Part shown: positions 9,200 to 17,960 of the stretch, in pieces
Numbering within the stretch: position 1 is the stretch's first letter
Layout: every line of letters begins with the position of its first letter
Assembly (NCBI GenBank): GCA_029780415.1
Contig: JAKOYN010000081.1
Span: forward strand, 18,099 to 82,098
Reading direction: 5' to 3'
Length of the DNA stretch: 64,000 bases
Source of the DNA: RXIX01 sp003989075
GTDB lineage: Bacteria > Pseudomonadota > Gammaproteobacteria > Competibacterales > Competibacteraceae
The notes under the pieces: generated by a model
Databases searched by the model: none
What the model saw: the letters and a program-made list of their open reading frames with translations, nothing else
Told to the model about the DNA's origin: nothing
Translations under genes and position numbers: made by a program

Positions 9200-10692
9200 A
9201 TCAGCACCACGTCATACTGTTCACGGCTGTAGAGCACTTCAGCCTGGAACTTGATGGGAATACCGATAAAGGCTTCCAGTTGCGCGACGCTGTTCGATTC
9301 CTGATCGAGCATCACATCGACCACGTCCGGCGCGGCCAGTACCACGAACTGCCGCGGCGCATACTGGCGGGCCTCGCGCAGCAGTTCGCGGAAAATCTCA
9401 TAGCAAACCGTCTCGGCGGTCTTGATCGAGCCGCGGCCATGGCACAGCGGGCACGGCTCGCACAGCACCTGCTCCAGACTCTCGCGGGTGCGCTTGCGGG
9501 TCATCTCCACCAGACCCAGCGGTGACACCTGGGAGATGTGGCTCTTGGCGCGATCCTTCTCCAAATGCTTTTCCAGCGCCTTGAGCACCGCGCGGCGATG
9601 CTCCTCGCTGGCCATGTCGATGAAATCGAGGATGATGATGCCGCCAAGATTGCGCAGGCGCAGTTGCCGGGCGATGGCGGCGGCTGCCTCCAGGTTAGTC
9701 TTGAAGATGGTTTCCTCAAGATTGCGATGACCGACATAGGCGCCGGTGTTGACGTCAATGGTGGTCATCGCCTCGGTCTGATCGACGATCAGATAGCCGC
9801 CGGACTTGAGCGGCACCTTTTTGCCCAGCGCGCGCTGGATCTCCTCCTCGATACCATACAGCTCGAAAATCGGCCGCTCGCCGGGGTAATGCTCCAGGCG
9901 CGGCACCATCTCAGGCACGAACTTTTCGGCGAACTGCAGCATGCGCTGGCAGGTCTCGCGCGAGTCGATACGCACCCGCTCGACGTTGTCACCGATGAAG
10001 TCACGCAGCACCCGCAGCACCAGCGGCAGGTCTTCATAAAGGGTGACGATGCCGGAGGTCTCGCCGATGCGCTCGCGGATCGACGCCCACAGCCGCTGCA
10101 GAAACTGCATGTCAGCACGCAGTGCCCAGGGCTCGGCGCCCTCAGCGGCAGTGCGCACGATATAGCCGCCGCCAAACTCGGTGCGAAAGGCGTTGATCAT
10201 CTCCTTGAGGCGCTGGCGCTCGCGATCGCCGTCGATCTTCACCGATACCCCGGCGACATCGGAATCGGCCAGGAACACCAGGAAGCGCGATGGCAGGGTG
10301 ACATGGGTGGTCAGGCGCGCACCCTTGGTGCCGATCGGGTCCTTAATCACCTGTACCACCAGTTCCTGCCCTTCGCGCACCAGTTCGGTGATTGCCGGCC
10401 AGCGTTCGCCACTGGCCGGCGTCGGGCTGTCGGGCAGGCTCTCCGGGCGGATATCGGAGACGTGCAGAAACGCCGCCCGTTCCAGGCCAATATCGACAAA
10501 GGCCGCCTCCATACCCGGCAGCACCCGGCACACCTGGCCCTTGTAGATGTTGCCGACCAGGCCGCGCTTGCCGACACGTTCGAGCAGGATTTCCTGCAGG
10601 ACCCCGTTTTCGACCACCGCCACCCGGGTCTCACGGGGCGTTACATTGATCAGAATTTCATCGCCGGTGCCGCCTTCGGTACGCGTGGCCAT
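9196..10692 (-). CDS. rng: ribonuclease G
   Basis: A 498-residue endoribonuclease of the RNase E/G family that matures the 16S rRNA 5' end and cuts AU-rich mRNA. An S1-like domain occupies about residues 38-128 (GNIYKGQVCRVLPGMEAAFVDIG). The catalytic magnesium-binding aspartates are Asp313 in TIDVNTGAYVG and Asp356 in IILDFIDM. The zinc-link cysteines lie in CEPCPLCHGRG from 411. The protein lacks the long C-terminal scaffold of RNase E, so RNase G is the better name (E. coli Rng 489 residues). The ATG is followed by the conserved ILINVTPRETRVA. It lies 15 bases after the maf stop and overlaps yhdP by four bases. Confidence 0.97.
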   Translation of the reverse strand: MATRTEGGTGDEILINVTPRETRVAVVENGVLQEILLERVGKRGLVGNIYKGQVCRVLPGMEAAFVDIGLERAAFLHVSDIRPESLPDSPTPASGERWPAITELVREGQELVVQVIKDPIGTKGARLTTHVTLPSRFLVFLADSDVAGVSVKIDGDRERQRLKEMINAFRTEFGGGYIVRTAAEGAEPWALRADMQFLQRLWASIRERIGETSGIVTLYEDLPLVLRVLRDFIGDNVERVRIDSRETCQRMLQFAEKFVPEMVPRLEHYPGERPIFELYGIEEEIQRALGKKVPLKSGGYLIVDQTEAMTTIDVNTGAYVGHRNLEETIFKTNLEAAAAIARQLRLRNLGGIIILDFIDMASEEHRRAVLKALEKHLEKDRAKSHISQVSPLGLVEMTRKRTRESLEQVLCEPCPLCHGRGSIKTAETVCYEIFRELLREARQYAPRQFVVLAAPDVVDVMLDQESNSVAQLEAFIGIPIKFQAEVLYSREQYDVVLM

Positions 10693-10707
10693 AGAGGTGT
10701 GAGTCGC

Positions 10708-11307
10708 TCAGGGAAAAGGTGAATGCCAGGGAGACACGGCGAAGGTGCGCAGCAATTCGGCCGTCTCATACAGCGGCAACCCCATCACACCGGAGTAGCT
10801 GCCGCGCAGGTCGTGGATAAAGGCCGCCGCGCGGCCCTGAATAGCGTAGCCGCCGGCCTTGTCCAGCGGCTCACCGCTGTCCCAGTAGGCGGCGCATTCC
10901 TCCGGGCTCAGCGTGCGGAAACGCACCCGGCTTTCCTGGACGATGGCTGCGGCGCGCTGTGGGGTGGCCAGCGCCACCGCACTTAACACCTGATGTTCGC
11001 GCCCGGACAGCCGCGCCAGCATCGCCAGGCCATCAGCACGGTCGCGGGGTTTGCCGAGAATGAGGCCATCGATCACCACTGCTGTATCGGCGCCCAGCAC
11101 CGGTGCCGGTTTGCGCCGGCCCAAGGCCGCACAACCAGCCCGTGCCTTGTCCAGCGCCAGACGCGCCACATAATCCGGTGGCGCCTCAGCGGGCAGCGGC
11201 GTTTCATCCACCGCAACCCGCAGCAGACGATAGGACACGCCGATCTGGCGCAGCAGCTCACGGCGGCGCGGCGAGGCCGACGCCAGATAAAGGTGCAAAC
11301 AGCCCAT
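10708..11307 (-). CDS. maf: Maf-like nucleotide pyrophosphatase (YhdE type)
   Basis: A 199-residue house-cleaning nucleoside triphosphate pyrophosphatase. It shows the Maf signatures LASASPRRRELL near the N-terminus, VLGADTAVVIDG with the catalytic Asp, GKPRD, and GEPLDKAGGYAIQG. The sequence is closer to E. coli YhdE (dTTP/UTP) than to YceF (m7GTP), judged from the remembered sequences, and YhdE is also the neighbour of rng. The ATG is chosen because the family starts just before LASASPRR. The frame is open for 40 more codons upstream, but that stretch overlaps rlmH and looks unlike the family. The start is eight bases after the rlmH stop. Confidence 0.93.
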   Translation of the reverse strand: MGCLHLYLASASPRRRELLRQIGVSYRLLRVAVDETPLPAEAPPDYVARLALDKARAGCAALGRRKPAPVLGADTAVVIDGLILGKPRDRADGLAMLARLSGREHQVLSAVALATPQRAAAIVQESRVRFRTLSPEECAAYWDSGEPLDKAGGYAIQGRAAAFIHDLRGSYSGVMGLPLYETAELLRTFAVSPWHSPFP

Positions 11308-11315
11308 GGGTCCGC

Positions 11316-11792
11316 TCAGGCACGGTGATAAGGGTGATGATGCAGCAGGCTCCAGGCCCGGTAGAGCTGTTCGGCGACCAGCACCCGCACCAGCGGATGC
11401 GGCAGGGTCAGCCGCGACAGGGCCCAAAGCTGCTCGGCGCGACCACGACAGACCGGGTCCAGTCCATCCGGCCCGCCAACCAGCAGGCTCAGATCGCGGC
11501 CCTCACGCAGCCAGCCGGCCAGTTGCGCAGCCAGTTCTGCGGTATCCCAATGCCGGCCGCGCTCGTCGAGGGCCAACAGCCGCGATCCGGACGGCACCGC
11601 CGCCAGCAAACGCTCGCCCTCGTCGCGCATCAGGCGCGTCAGGTCAGGATTCTGGCCCTGACCGCGCCTGGCGGCGGGAATTTCCACCAGGTTCAGCGCG
11701 CATTCGCGCGGCAGCCGGGCCGCATAGTCAGCATAGCCAGCCTTGACCCAGTCCGGCATCCGGGTGCCGATAGCCAGCAGATGGATTTTCAA
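11316..11792 (-). CDS. rlmH: 23S rRNA pseudouridine-1915 N3-methyltransferase RlmH
   Basis: A 158-residue SPOUT methyltransferase that acts on the assembled 70S ribosome at position 1915 of 23S rRNA. Visible signatures are KIHLLAIGTRMPDWV at the start, LLALDERGRHWDTAELA, LSLLVGGPDGLDP with the knotted SAM site, and the C-terminal LPHPLVRVLVAEQLYRAW. The start is a TTG preceded by GGGAG. Every longer start would add sequence antisense-like to the neighbouring diguanylate cyclase region, and TTG gives nearly the E. coli length (155). In many relatives rlmH follows rsfS directly; here a diguanylate cyclase gene separates them. Confidence 0.95.
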   Translation of the reverse strand: MKIHLLAIGTRMPDWVKAGYADYAARLPRECALNLVEIPAARRGQGQNPDLTRLMRDEGERLLAAVPSGSRLLALDERGRHWDTAELAAQLAGWLREGRDLSLLVGGPDGLDPVCRGRAEQLWALSRLTLPHPLVRVLVAEQLYRAWSLLHHHPYHRA

Positions 11793-11814
11793 GTTGGCAC
11801 TCCCGGGAACAAGG

Positions 11815-13296
11815 TCAGCACGATTCACAAGACGCCACGACCCACTGGCACTTGCCGCGGTGCTTGGCCTCATACAGGGCGGCATCGGCGGCCTTGCGCA
11901 GCGCACTCCACTCGCGCCCATGCTCTGGAAACAGCGCCAGTCCCACGCTGGCCGATACCCGACAGGGGTTTCCATCGCAGGTCATGGGCGCCGTGATCCT
12001 GGCGATCAGTCGCTCCGCAATAGCGCTGGTGGCTGGCACACCGGCGGCATTCGGCAACAGGATCAGAAATTCATCGCCACCCCAGCGACATACGGTGTCA
12101 TTCGAGCGCAGCAGATCGCGCATGCGGGATGCAGCTTCCCTGAGAACCTCATCGCCGGCGTCATGGCCGAGCTGATCATTGATCGCCTTGAAATCATCGA
12201 GATCGACATACAACAGGGCCAGCGCTTCACCATTGCGCTCTGCCGTCAGCAGGCAAAGCTGAAACCGGTCCATGAACAGCCTGCGATTGGGCAATCCGGT
12301 CAGGGCATCAAATAGCGCCAGTTCGCGAATTTTGACATAGGCCTCGCCAAGCTCCTGATGCGCAAGCAGCAGCTTTTGTCGATTCATCATCATGAGCGCC
12401 AGCAAAGCAGCGAGCGTTATCATCACGGCGATCACGCTGATTTCCGCCACCATCAGCCAAAGCCGGCGTGTGGCCAGCCGATCAGCCATGTCCTGCACAG
12501 AGAACCCCACCACCAGCACCAGTGGCAGGCCACTCACCTTGCGATAGGCATAGGTGCGCCGAATACCGTCCACTGCACTGTCCGCCTCATACACACCGAC
12601 CGGCTCCCGCGCCAGCCGGGCCCAGACTGGCGATTCGATCACAACCGCCCATAACGCGGGATCGGGTTCGGGCGCGCGCGCCCGCAGCTTATGGTCGTGC
12701 ACGCCCAGCAGCGCGGCGACATTCTGCCGCCCAATATTCAGCGACTGGTAATAGCTTGAGAACCACTGGGCATCGACTGCGACAATCACGATGCCGGCAA
12801 AGGAACCGTCCGGATTGCTGATGCGACGCGAAATCCGAAACATATAGCGTGAGGAAATGCGCCCGAACTCGACCGCAGAGATAAAAATCCGGTCCTCCGG
12901 TGTCGATCGGTGGTACTGGAAATATTCCCGGTCCACCACGTTCAGCGGTTTTCCGGTCCGGTCGCGGGATGAAGCAACGATCAGCCCGTCGGCGCTGATG
13001 ATGTTGATGCTGTCGATCGTGTTTCTATCGAACACCATTTCATTGATGAAGGTCTGCATCTCGCTCAGGGAGCCAGTACGCAGATAGGCGGCGCGCAGGC
13101 TCCACAGCAGAACATCCACATAGCTAACCACCCGCACCGTGTGCTGTTCGAAGGCATCAGCCGCCAGCCGCGTCTGTTGCAACAGTTGCGCCTCCTGTTC
13201 CTGCCGGGCCTGGGCCAGGAAATACCAGCCGCCGCCGAGAACGCCGAGGCTCATCAGGCCGACGCCCAGACACAGCAACAGGATGTGGCGTTTCAT
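11815..13296 (-). CDS. membrane diguanylate cyclase with Cache-type sensor
   Basis: A 493-residue protein predicted to make c-di-GMP in response to an extracytoplasmic signal. The first membrane segment (about residues 4-25) is followed by a periplasmic region of roughly 270 residues with the double-Cache look (DRTGKPLNVVDREYFQYHR, ISRRISNPDGSFAGIVIVAVDAQWF). A second membrane segment (IAVMITLAALLALMMMNR) precedes a GGDEF domain beginning LALFDALTGLPNRRLF. The active site is intact (RWGGDEFLILLP), and an RxxD inhibitory site (RSND) lies exactly five residues before it, so product feedback is expected. It begins 16 bases after the rsfS stop and precedes rlmH by 22 bases, so it probably shares their transcript. 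It looks inserted into a conserved housekeeping order. Confidence 0.93.
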   Translation of the reverse strand: MKRHILLLCLGVGLMSLGVLGGGWYFLAQARQEQEAQLLQQTRLAADAFEQHTVRVVSYVDVLLWSLRAAYLRTGSLSEMQTFINEMVFDRNTIDSINIISADGLIVASSRDRTGKPLNVVDREYFQYHRSTPEDRIFISAVEFGRISSRYMFRISRRISNPDGSFAGIVIVAVDAQWFSSYYQSLNIGRQNVAALLGVHDHKLRARAPEPDPALWAVVIESPVWARLAREPVGVYEADSAVDGIRRTYAYRKVSGLPLVLVVGFSVQDMADRLATRRLWLMVAEISVIAVMITLAALLALMMMNRQKLLLAHQELGEAYVKIRELALFDALTGLPNRRLFMDRFQLCLLTAERNGEALALLYVDLDDFKAINDQLGHDAGDEVLREAASRMRDLLRSNDTVCRWGGDEFLILLPNAAGVPATSAIAERLIARITAPMTCDGNPCRVSASVGLALFPEHGREWSALRKAADAALYEAKHRGKCQWVVASCESC

Positions 13297-13312
13297 TCCA
13301 TTTGCCCGCCCG

Positions 13313-13657
13313 CTACCGCCGCCCGGCCCGGGCCGTGTCCACCGACCACAGCTTCTCCAGGCCATAGAAATCGCGGGTCTGCGGCAGCATGACATGCACC
13401 ACGATATCGCCCAGATCGACCAGGACCCATTCCGCCTCGCGCTGGCCCTCAACGCCCAGTGGGCGCACGCCCGCCGCAAGGCTTTTTTCGACCACCCGGT
13501 CAGAGAGCGCCTTGACCTGGCGCGTGGAACTGCCGCTGGCGATGATCATCAGGTCGGTGAAGCTGGCGATGTTGCGCACATCCAGAACCGTGATGTTCTG
13601 GGCTTTCAGGTCTTCCAGGGCGTCGATAACGATCTGCTGTAGGGCTTCAAGTTGCAT
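13313..13657 (-). CDS. rsfS: ribosomal silencing factor RsfS
   Basis: A 114-residue protein of the RsfS/Iojap family. It binds ribosomal protein L14 and blocks subunit joining when nutrients fall. The family blocks are clear: NITVLDVRNIASFTDLMIIA, GSSTRQVKALSDRV, WVLVDLGDIVVHVM, and the C-terminal FYGLEKLWS. The length is normal. It lies downstream of nadD, the classic arrangement, with a 49-base gap, and upstream of the diguanylate cyclase gene. Confidence 0.96.
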   Translation of the reverse strand: MQLEALQQIVIDALEDLKAQNITVLDVRNIASFTDLMIIASGSSTRQVKALSDRVVEKSLAAGVRPLGVEGQREAEWVLVDLGDIVVHVMLPQTRDFYGLEKLWSVDTARAGRR

Positions 13658-13706
13658 GGAAATTCTGTTTCTCCTGTTTCAATCCTTGTTGTATTGGATT
13701 GGGCAT

Positions 13707-14426
13707 TCAATCAGGGAGTGAAAGGGCTGGTGACGGCGACCGGTATAGACCCCGGTCATGGATATAGGCCAGCACCGCCTCTGGCAGCAGGTAGCGCGGC
13801 GAATGCCCCCGCGCCAGCAGGGCGCGAATCTGGGTGGCGGAAATGTTGAGCTGGGTCACCGGCTGGAACAGAATGCCGCCGCCTGGCCGCCGGCGCAGGT
13901 CGTTGGCGTCGTAAATCACCCGCGGCGTGACGAAGGACTCCAGCAGCGGCGGCAGCGGCTGCAGGATGCCGGGGCGCTGCATCACCACGATGTGCGCCAG
14001 ATCAGTCAGGCTCTGCCAGCGGCTCCAGGTGTGCAGCTCGCGGAAGGCATCGGTGCCGACGATCAGGCACAGCGGCGTCTCAGCGCCCACCACCGCACGC
14101 AGTGCCGCCAGGGTATCGACCATGTAGGACGGCCCCTCGCGGCGCAACTCGCGGTCGTCGGCGACAAAACCCGGCTGGCCGAGCGTGGCCAGGCGCACCA
14201 GGGTCAGGCGCTGCTCGGCGGTGACGGCGGGCGTAGCGCGGTGCGCCGGGATCCGGCAGGGCACGAAATGCACCTGGGCCAGGTCCAGCGCTTCCAGCAA
14301 TTCCAGGGCGGTGCGCAAATGGCCATAGTGAATGGGATCAAAGGTGCCACCCAGAATACCGATCGGCTGTGGATGGCGGCTGGTATGGGCGATGCGCGCG
14401 GCATCGCCGGGCAGAATGGTGCTCAC
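13707..14426 (-). CDS. nadD: nicotinate-nucleotide adenylyltransferase
   Basis: A 239-residue enzyme that joins ATP and nicotinate mononucleotide to make deamido-NAD. The nucleotidyltransferase signature GGTFDPIHYGH is at residues 26-36. The second motif ISATQIRALLARG is near the C-terminus, after the substrate-binding EGPSYMVDTL and VGTDAFRELHTW. The start is a GTG overlapping the stop of the upstream PfpI-type gene (GTGA). This gives about 20 extra residues before the family core; no better start with a ribosome site exists before GGTFDP, so the exact N-terminus is uncertain. Confidence 0.95.
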   Translation of the reverse strand: MSTILPGDAARIAHTSRHPQPIGILGGTFDPIHYGHLRTALELLEALDLAQVHFVPCRIPAHRATPAVTAEQRLTLVRLATLGQPGFVADDRELRREGPSYMVDTLAALRAVVGAETPLCLIVGTDAFRELHTWSRWQSLTDLAHIVVMQRPGILQPLPPLLESFVTPRVIYDANDLRRRPGGGILFQPVTQLNISATQIRALLARGHSPRYLLPEAVLAYIHDRGLYRSPSPALSLPD

Positions 14427-15010
14427 GGTAGGCTACGGTATTCCATGTAGGTGGCAGTGCGGGCACTGACCTGTTCTCCGCACAGCCGGCCGACGATATG
14501 CAGGCTGGCATCGATTCCGGCGGAAATGCCGGCTGCGGTAATCACCCGGCCATTGTCCACGTAGCGCGCCCCGGCCACGATCTCGGTCGCCGGGGCCAGT
14601 TCGCGCAGCACATCCAGCACCTCGTGATGCGTGGTCGCCCGCAAGCCTGCCAGCAGACCCGCCCGGGCCAGCAGCAGTGCCCCGGAACAGACCGACAGGA
14701 CCAGTTCTGCCTGGCGCGCGGCAGCGGCGATACCATCGAGCAGATCGGTATCGCCGAGCAGCGCCCGGGTCCCGATCCCGCCCGGCACGATCAGCACATC
14801 GGCGCGTGGCGCATCACTCAGACGATAGTCGGGATTAACCGACAGGCCATTGCGGGCGCGGATCGGACCCGGGCCAGCGGCAATCGTGTACACGCGAAAT
14901 GGAGCAGGCTCGTGCAATTCGCCCGCGACCGCGAACACTTCAAAGGGGCCCGCGAAATCCAGCACCTCCACCTCATCGAACAGCAGGATGGCAACAGTGC
15001 GACAAGTCAT
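14423..15010 (-). CDS. DJ-1/PfpI (GATase1-like) family protein
   Basis: A 195-residue single-domain protein of the DJ-1/PfpI superfamily. The likely nucleophile Cys108 sits in the elbow LSVCSGALLLARAGLL. The acidic partner lies in the N-terminal VAILLFDEVEVLDFAGP, and THHE is the usual following motif. This subgroup resembles isonitrile hydratase-type proteins and the N-terminal domain of some AraC regulators, but there is no DNA-binding domain here. The reaction is not predictable from sequence. It is inserted between proA and nadD, starts 49 bases after the proA stop, and overlaps nadD by four bases. Confidence 0.85.
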   Translation of the reverse strand: MTCRTVAILLFDEVEVLDFAGPFEVFAVAGELHEPAPFRVYTIAAGPGPIRARNGLSVNPDYRLSDAPRADVLIVPGGIGTRALLGDTDLLDGIAAAARQAELVLSVCSGALLLARAGLLAGLRATTHHEVLDVLRELAPATEIVAGARYVDNGRVITAAGISAGIDASLHIVGRLCGEQVSARTATYMEYRSLP

Positions 15011-15059
15011 GCGTCATGCACTCCCCGGTCATTCAATTCCGCCAGTTGCGGCGCCGCTC

Positions 15060-16340
15060 TCAACCCCGGACGTGCCCATCGCCGAGCACCACGAATTTCA
15101 GCGTGGTCAGACCTTCGACACCAACCGGGCCACGGGCATGCAACTTGTCGGTGCTGATACCAATCTCGGCGCCCAGGCCATACTCGCCGCCATCGGCGAA
15201 GCGGGTCGAGGCATTCACCATTACTGAACTGGAATCGACCTCGCGCAGGAAGCGCCGCGCCCGGCCATAGTCCTCAGTGATAATTGCATCGGTGTGAGCG
15301 GAGCCGTAGGTGGCGATGTGCGCCATGGCGGCATCCAGGTCGCGGACCACGCGCACCGCCAGGACCGGCGCCAGATATTCCGCGTACCAGTCCTCCTCGC
15401 TGGCAAGGCCGATACCGGGCAACAGATCGCGGGTCTGGGCGCACCCGCGCAGTTCCACGCCGGCCTCCTGGTACATCCGGCCCAGCACCGGCAGCACCTG
15501 CGCCGCGACAGCTTCGGCCACCAGCAGGGTTTCCATGGTATTGCAGGTGCCGTAGCGCTGGGTCTTGGCGTTATAGGCCACCCGAACCGCCTTATCGAGA
15601 TCGGCGCGGTCATCGATATAGACGTGGCAGACGCCATCGAGATGCTTGATCACCGGCACCCGCGCCTCCCGGCTGATGCGCTCGATCAGGCCCTTGCCGC
15701 CGCGCGGTACGATCACGTCGATGTATTCGGCCATGGCGATCAGTGCGCCCACGGCGGCGCGGTCAACCGTATCAATCACCTGCACCGTATCTGCCGGCAA
15801 ACCGGTCGCCGCCAGACCCTGCTGGATGCAGGCCGCGATGGCCTGATTGGACTGCAGGGCTTCGGAGCCACCGCGCAGAATCGCCGCGTTGCCGGCCTTC
15901 AGACACAGCGCGGCGGCATCGGCGGTCACGTTCGGCCGCGACTCGTAAATGATGCCGATCACGCCCAGCGGCACACGCATCCGGCCAACCTGGATACCGG
16001 ATGGCCGATACTTCAAGTCGCTGATTTCGCCGACCGGATCGGGCTGGGCAGCGATCTCGCGCAGACCCTGGGCCATGGCCTGGACACCCCTGGCGCTGAG
16101 TTCCAGGCGATCGAGCAAGGCCGGATCCAGACCGGCGGCGCGGCCAGCCGCCAGATCGCGCTGGTTTGCGCTGACCAGAGCGGCTTCCGCGTCCTGCAGC
16201 GCCTGGGCAATGGCCAGCAGGGCGGCATTCTTGGTGCGGGTATCGGCGCGACCGATGATCCGCGATGCGGCGCGGGCACGCTGGCCGATCGCGATCATAT
16301 AGCGATCCAGGTCGCGGGCAGTTTCCGTATGGACAGTCAT
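15060..16340 (-). CDS. proA: gamma-glutamyl phosphate reductase (proline synthesis)
   Basis: A 426-residue aldehyde-dehydrogenase-fold enzyme that reduces glutamyl-5-phosphate with NADPH to the semialdehyde. The catalytic Cys266 lies in RYGTCNTMETLLVAE. Other family blocks are GVIGIIYESRPNVT, LKAGNAAILRGGSEA, VPRGGKGLIERI, and the C-terminal ARGPVGVEGLTTLKFVV. The ATG at 16340 is preferred; a TTG five codons upstream has its GAGG directly abutting it, which is too close. The neighbouring holA ends 39 bases upstream of this start. Confidence 0.97.
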   Translation of the reverse strand: MTVHTETARDLDRYMIAIGQRARAASRIIGRADTRTKNAALLAIAQALQDAEAALVSANQRDLAAGRAAGLDPALLDRLELSARGVQAMAQGLREIAAQPDPVGEISDLKYRPSGIQVGRMRVPLGVIGIIYESRPNVTADAAALCLKAGNAAILRGGSEALQSNQAIAACIQQGLAATGLPADTVQVIDTVDRAAVGALIAMAEYIDVIVPRGGKGLIERISREARVPVIKHLDGVCHVYIDDRADLDKAVRVAYNAKTQRYGTCNTMETLLVAEAVAAQVLPVLGRMYQEAGVELRGCAQTRDLLPGIGLASEEDWYAEYLAPVLAVRVVRDLDAAMAHIATYGSAHTDAIITEDYGRARRFLREVDSSSVMVNASTRFADGGEYGLGAEIGISTDKLHARGPVGVEGLTTLKFVVLGDGHVRG

Positions 16341-16379
16341 GGCGCTTTTTCTCAACCTCGTGGCCCGTCTTGGGCCCAG

Positions 16380-17453
16380 TCATGGATAGGGTGATGGATT
16401 CCGGGAGATCGCGCGCGGCATGCGCGGCACTTCCGTCAGGCCCAGGCCAGGGTGCCCTGCCAGACGCAGGCCGGTCGTCAGCAGCGCTGCCCAGGGCGAA
16501 TCAGCCTCAAGGCCCTTGACCACCCGGTCAATCCGGGCGCAGGCATGCAACAGCGCGCGGCACTCACCAGGACCCAGCCGCGCCAGGGCCTGCTGCAGCA
16601 GGGGCTTGCGCTTGTCCCAGACCTTGTGCGCAGCGAACACCGGTTCCAGCGACTGGCGCCGCTCACGGGCGAAAGCCAGACTGGCCAGCAGGCGCACTTC
16701 GCGCTGCAGTGCCCAATTCACCAGCACCGGTTCAACGCCCTCGCCGCGCAGACCATCCAGAATGCGCACCAGCCGTTCCGGCACGCCACGCAAGGCGGCT
16801 TCGACAAAATCATAGATGCTGTAGCGGGCACTGTCGCCGACCGCCGCCAGCACCTGCTCGACGCTCAGATTCTGGCCTTCCGTCAGCAGTGCCAACTTTT
16901 CCAGTTCCTGCGCCGCCGCCAGCAGATTGCCTTCGACCCGCTCCACCAGCAGCGCCAGGGCCTCGGGCGCAGCACGCAGACCCCGCTCACGCAGACGCTG
17001 CTCGATCCAGCCCGGCAACTGAGCCCGCTCCACGGCTGGTGCTGCCACGATCACGCCAGCCTCGTCCAGGGCCGTGAACCAGCGGCTCTTCTGCACCTGC
17101 CAATCCAGCTTGCCGGTGGTGATCAGCAGCACCGCGTCGTCTGCCGGACGGGTGGCATATTCGATCAGGGCCCTGGCACCGGCCTCGCCGGGCTTGGCCT
17201 CGCCGAGACGCAGCTCCAGCAGGCGCCGACTGGCGAACAGCGACCGACTGGCGGCCTGCTGGCGCAATGTATTCCAGTCGAAGCCGCTGCCGGCCTGCAA
17301 CACCTCGCGCTCGGCGCAGCCGTGGCGGCGCGCGGCAGCGCGAATGGCATCAGCGGCTTCCTGCGCCAGCAGCAGCTCCTCGCCATGCACCAGATACAGC
17401 GGCGCCAGGGTCTTGCGCAACTGCCCGGTGAGCTGTTCAGTGCGGATTCTCAA
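16380..17453 (-). CDS. holA: DNA polymerase III delta subunit
   Basis: A 357-residue clamp-loader subunit that opens the sliding clamp. It has the HolA N-terminal YLVHGEELLLAQEAADAIR, WFTALDEAGVIV, the LPGWIEQRLRERGL block, EGNLLAAAQELEKLALL of the lid, and the C-terminal helical domain (VNWALQREVRLLASL, KVWDKRKPLLQQALARL). The E. coli protein is 343 residues. The start is a TTG whose last two bases belong to the lptE stop (TTGA overlap), so translation is probably coupled to lptE, a common arrangement in gammaproteobacteria. Confidence 0.95.
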   Translation of the reverse strand: MRIRTEQLTGQLRKTLAPLYLVHGEELLLAQEAADAIRAAARRHGCAEREVLQAGSGFDWNTLRQQAASRSLFASRRLLELRLGEAKPGEAGARALIEYATRPADDAVLLITTGKLDWQVQKSRWFTALDEAGVIVAAPAVERAQLPGWIEQRLRERGLRAAPEALALLVERVEGNLLAAAQELEKLALLTEGQNLSVEQVLAAVGDSARYSIYDFVEAALRGVPERLVRILDGLRGEGVEPVLVNWALQREVRLLASLAFARERRQSLEPVFAAHKVWDKRKPLLQQALARLGPGECRALLHACARIDRVVKGLEADSPWAALLTTGLRLAGHPGLGLTEVPRMPRAISRNPSPYP

Positions 17454-17950
17454 GACTTGAGCGCCTGCAGGCGGCGAATGATCTGCCAGGCCAGATCCTC
17501 GGCCATGCTGTTGGCCAGCGCCTCCTGGGCGGCCTCGAAACCGAGCACCTGGTTTTCATCGAACAGCAGGGCGCGATTGGCGATCAGGCTCTCCGCCGGC
17601 ACCAGCACCTTGCCGTTAACCAGCCGCACTTCGTAGCTGACATCGTAGGCCAGGATGTACTCGCGCTTGACGTCGAAACGGTCCGCACTCACCGTGCGCC
17701 GGCCATCGCTTTCGCGCAGCACCACCAGGGTCGCGGTCGCCTGGGCCGGATCATTGACGACGGTCACGCCGCTGCTGGCCAGCAGGGTACGCAGCTTGCG
17801 ACTGACCAGCCCGGGCGGTGTCGCTATCGCTGTCTGGCTCTGGATATAGAGCACCGCCAGTTCCGGCGGCAGTTGCGCCTGGCCGCGCGGCTGGAAACCG
17901 CAGGCAGCCAGCAGCAGAACGGCCATTACCCCGGGCAGGAAGCTACGCAT
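17450..17950 (-). CDS. lptE: LPS-assembly lipoprotein LptE
   Basis: A 166-residue outer-membrane lipoprotein that plugs and stabilises the LptD channel for lipopolysaccharide insertion. The signal peptide MRSFLPGVMAVLLLAACGFQPRG ends in a lipobox, LAAC, followed by the family's GFQPRG. The conserved REYILAYDVSYEVRL strand pair and the C-terminal LANSMAEDLAWQIIRRLQAL fit LptE. The ATG is chosen to place the signal peptide first; longer in-frame starts overlap leuS. It lies ten bases after the leuS stop and overlaps holA. Confidence 0.94.
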   Translation of the reverse strand: MRSFLPGVMAVLLLAACGFQPRGQAQLPPELAVLYIQSQTAIATPPGLVSRKLRTLLASSGVTVVNDPAQATATLVVLRESDGRRTVSADRFDVKREYILAYDVSYEVRLVNGKVLVPAESLIANRALLFDENQVLGFEAAQEALANSMAEDLAWQIIRRLQALKS

Positions 17951-17960
17951 GGCGCCGCGC

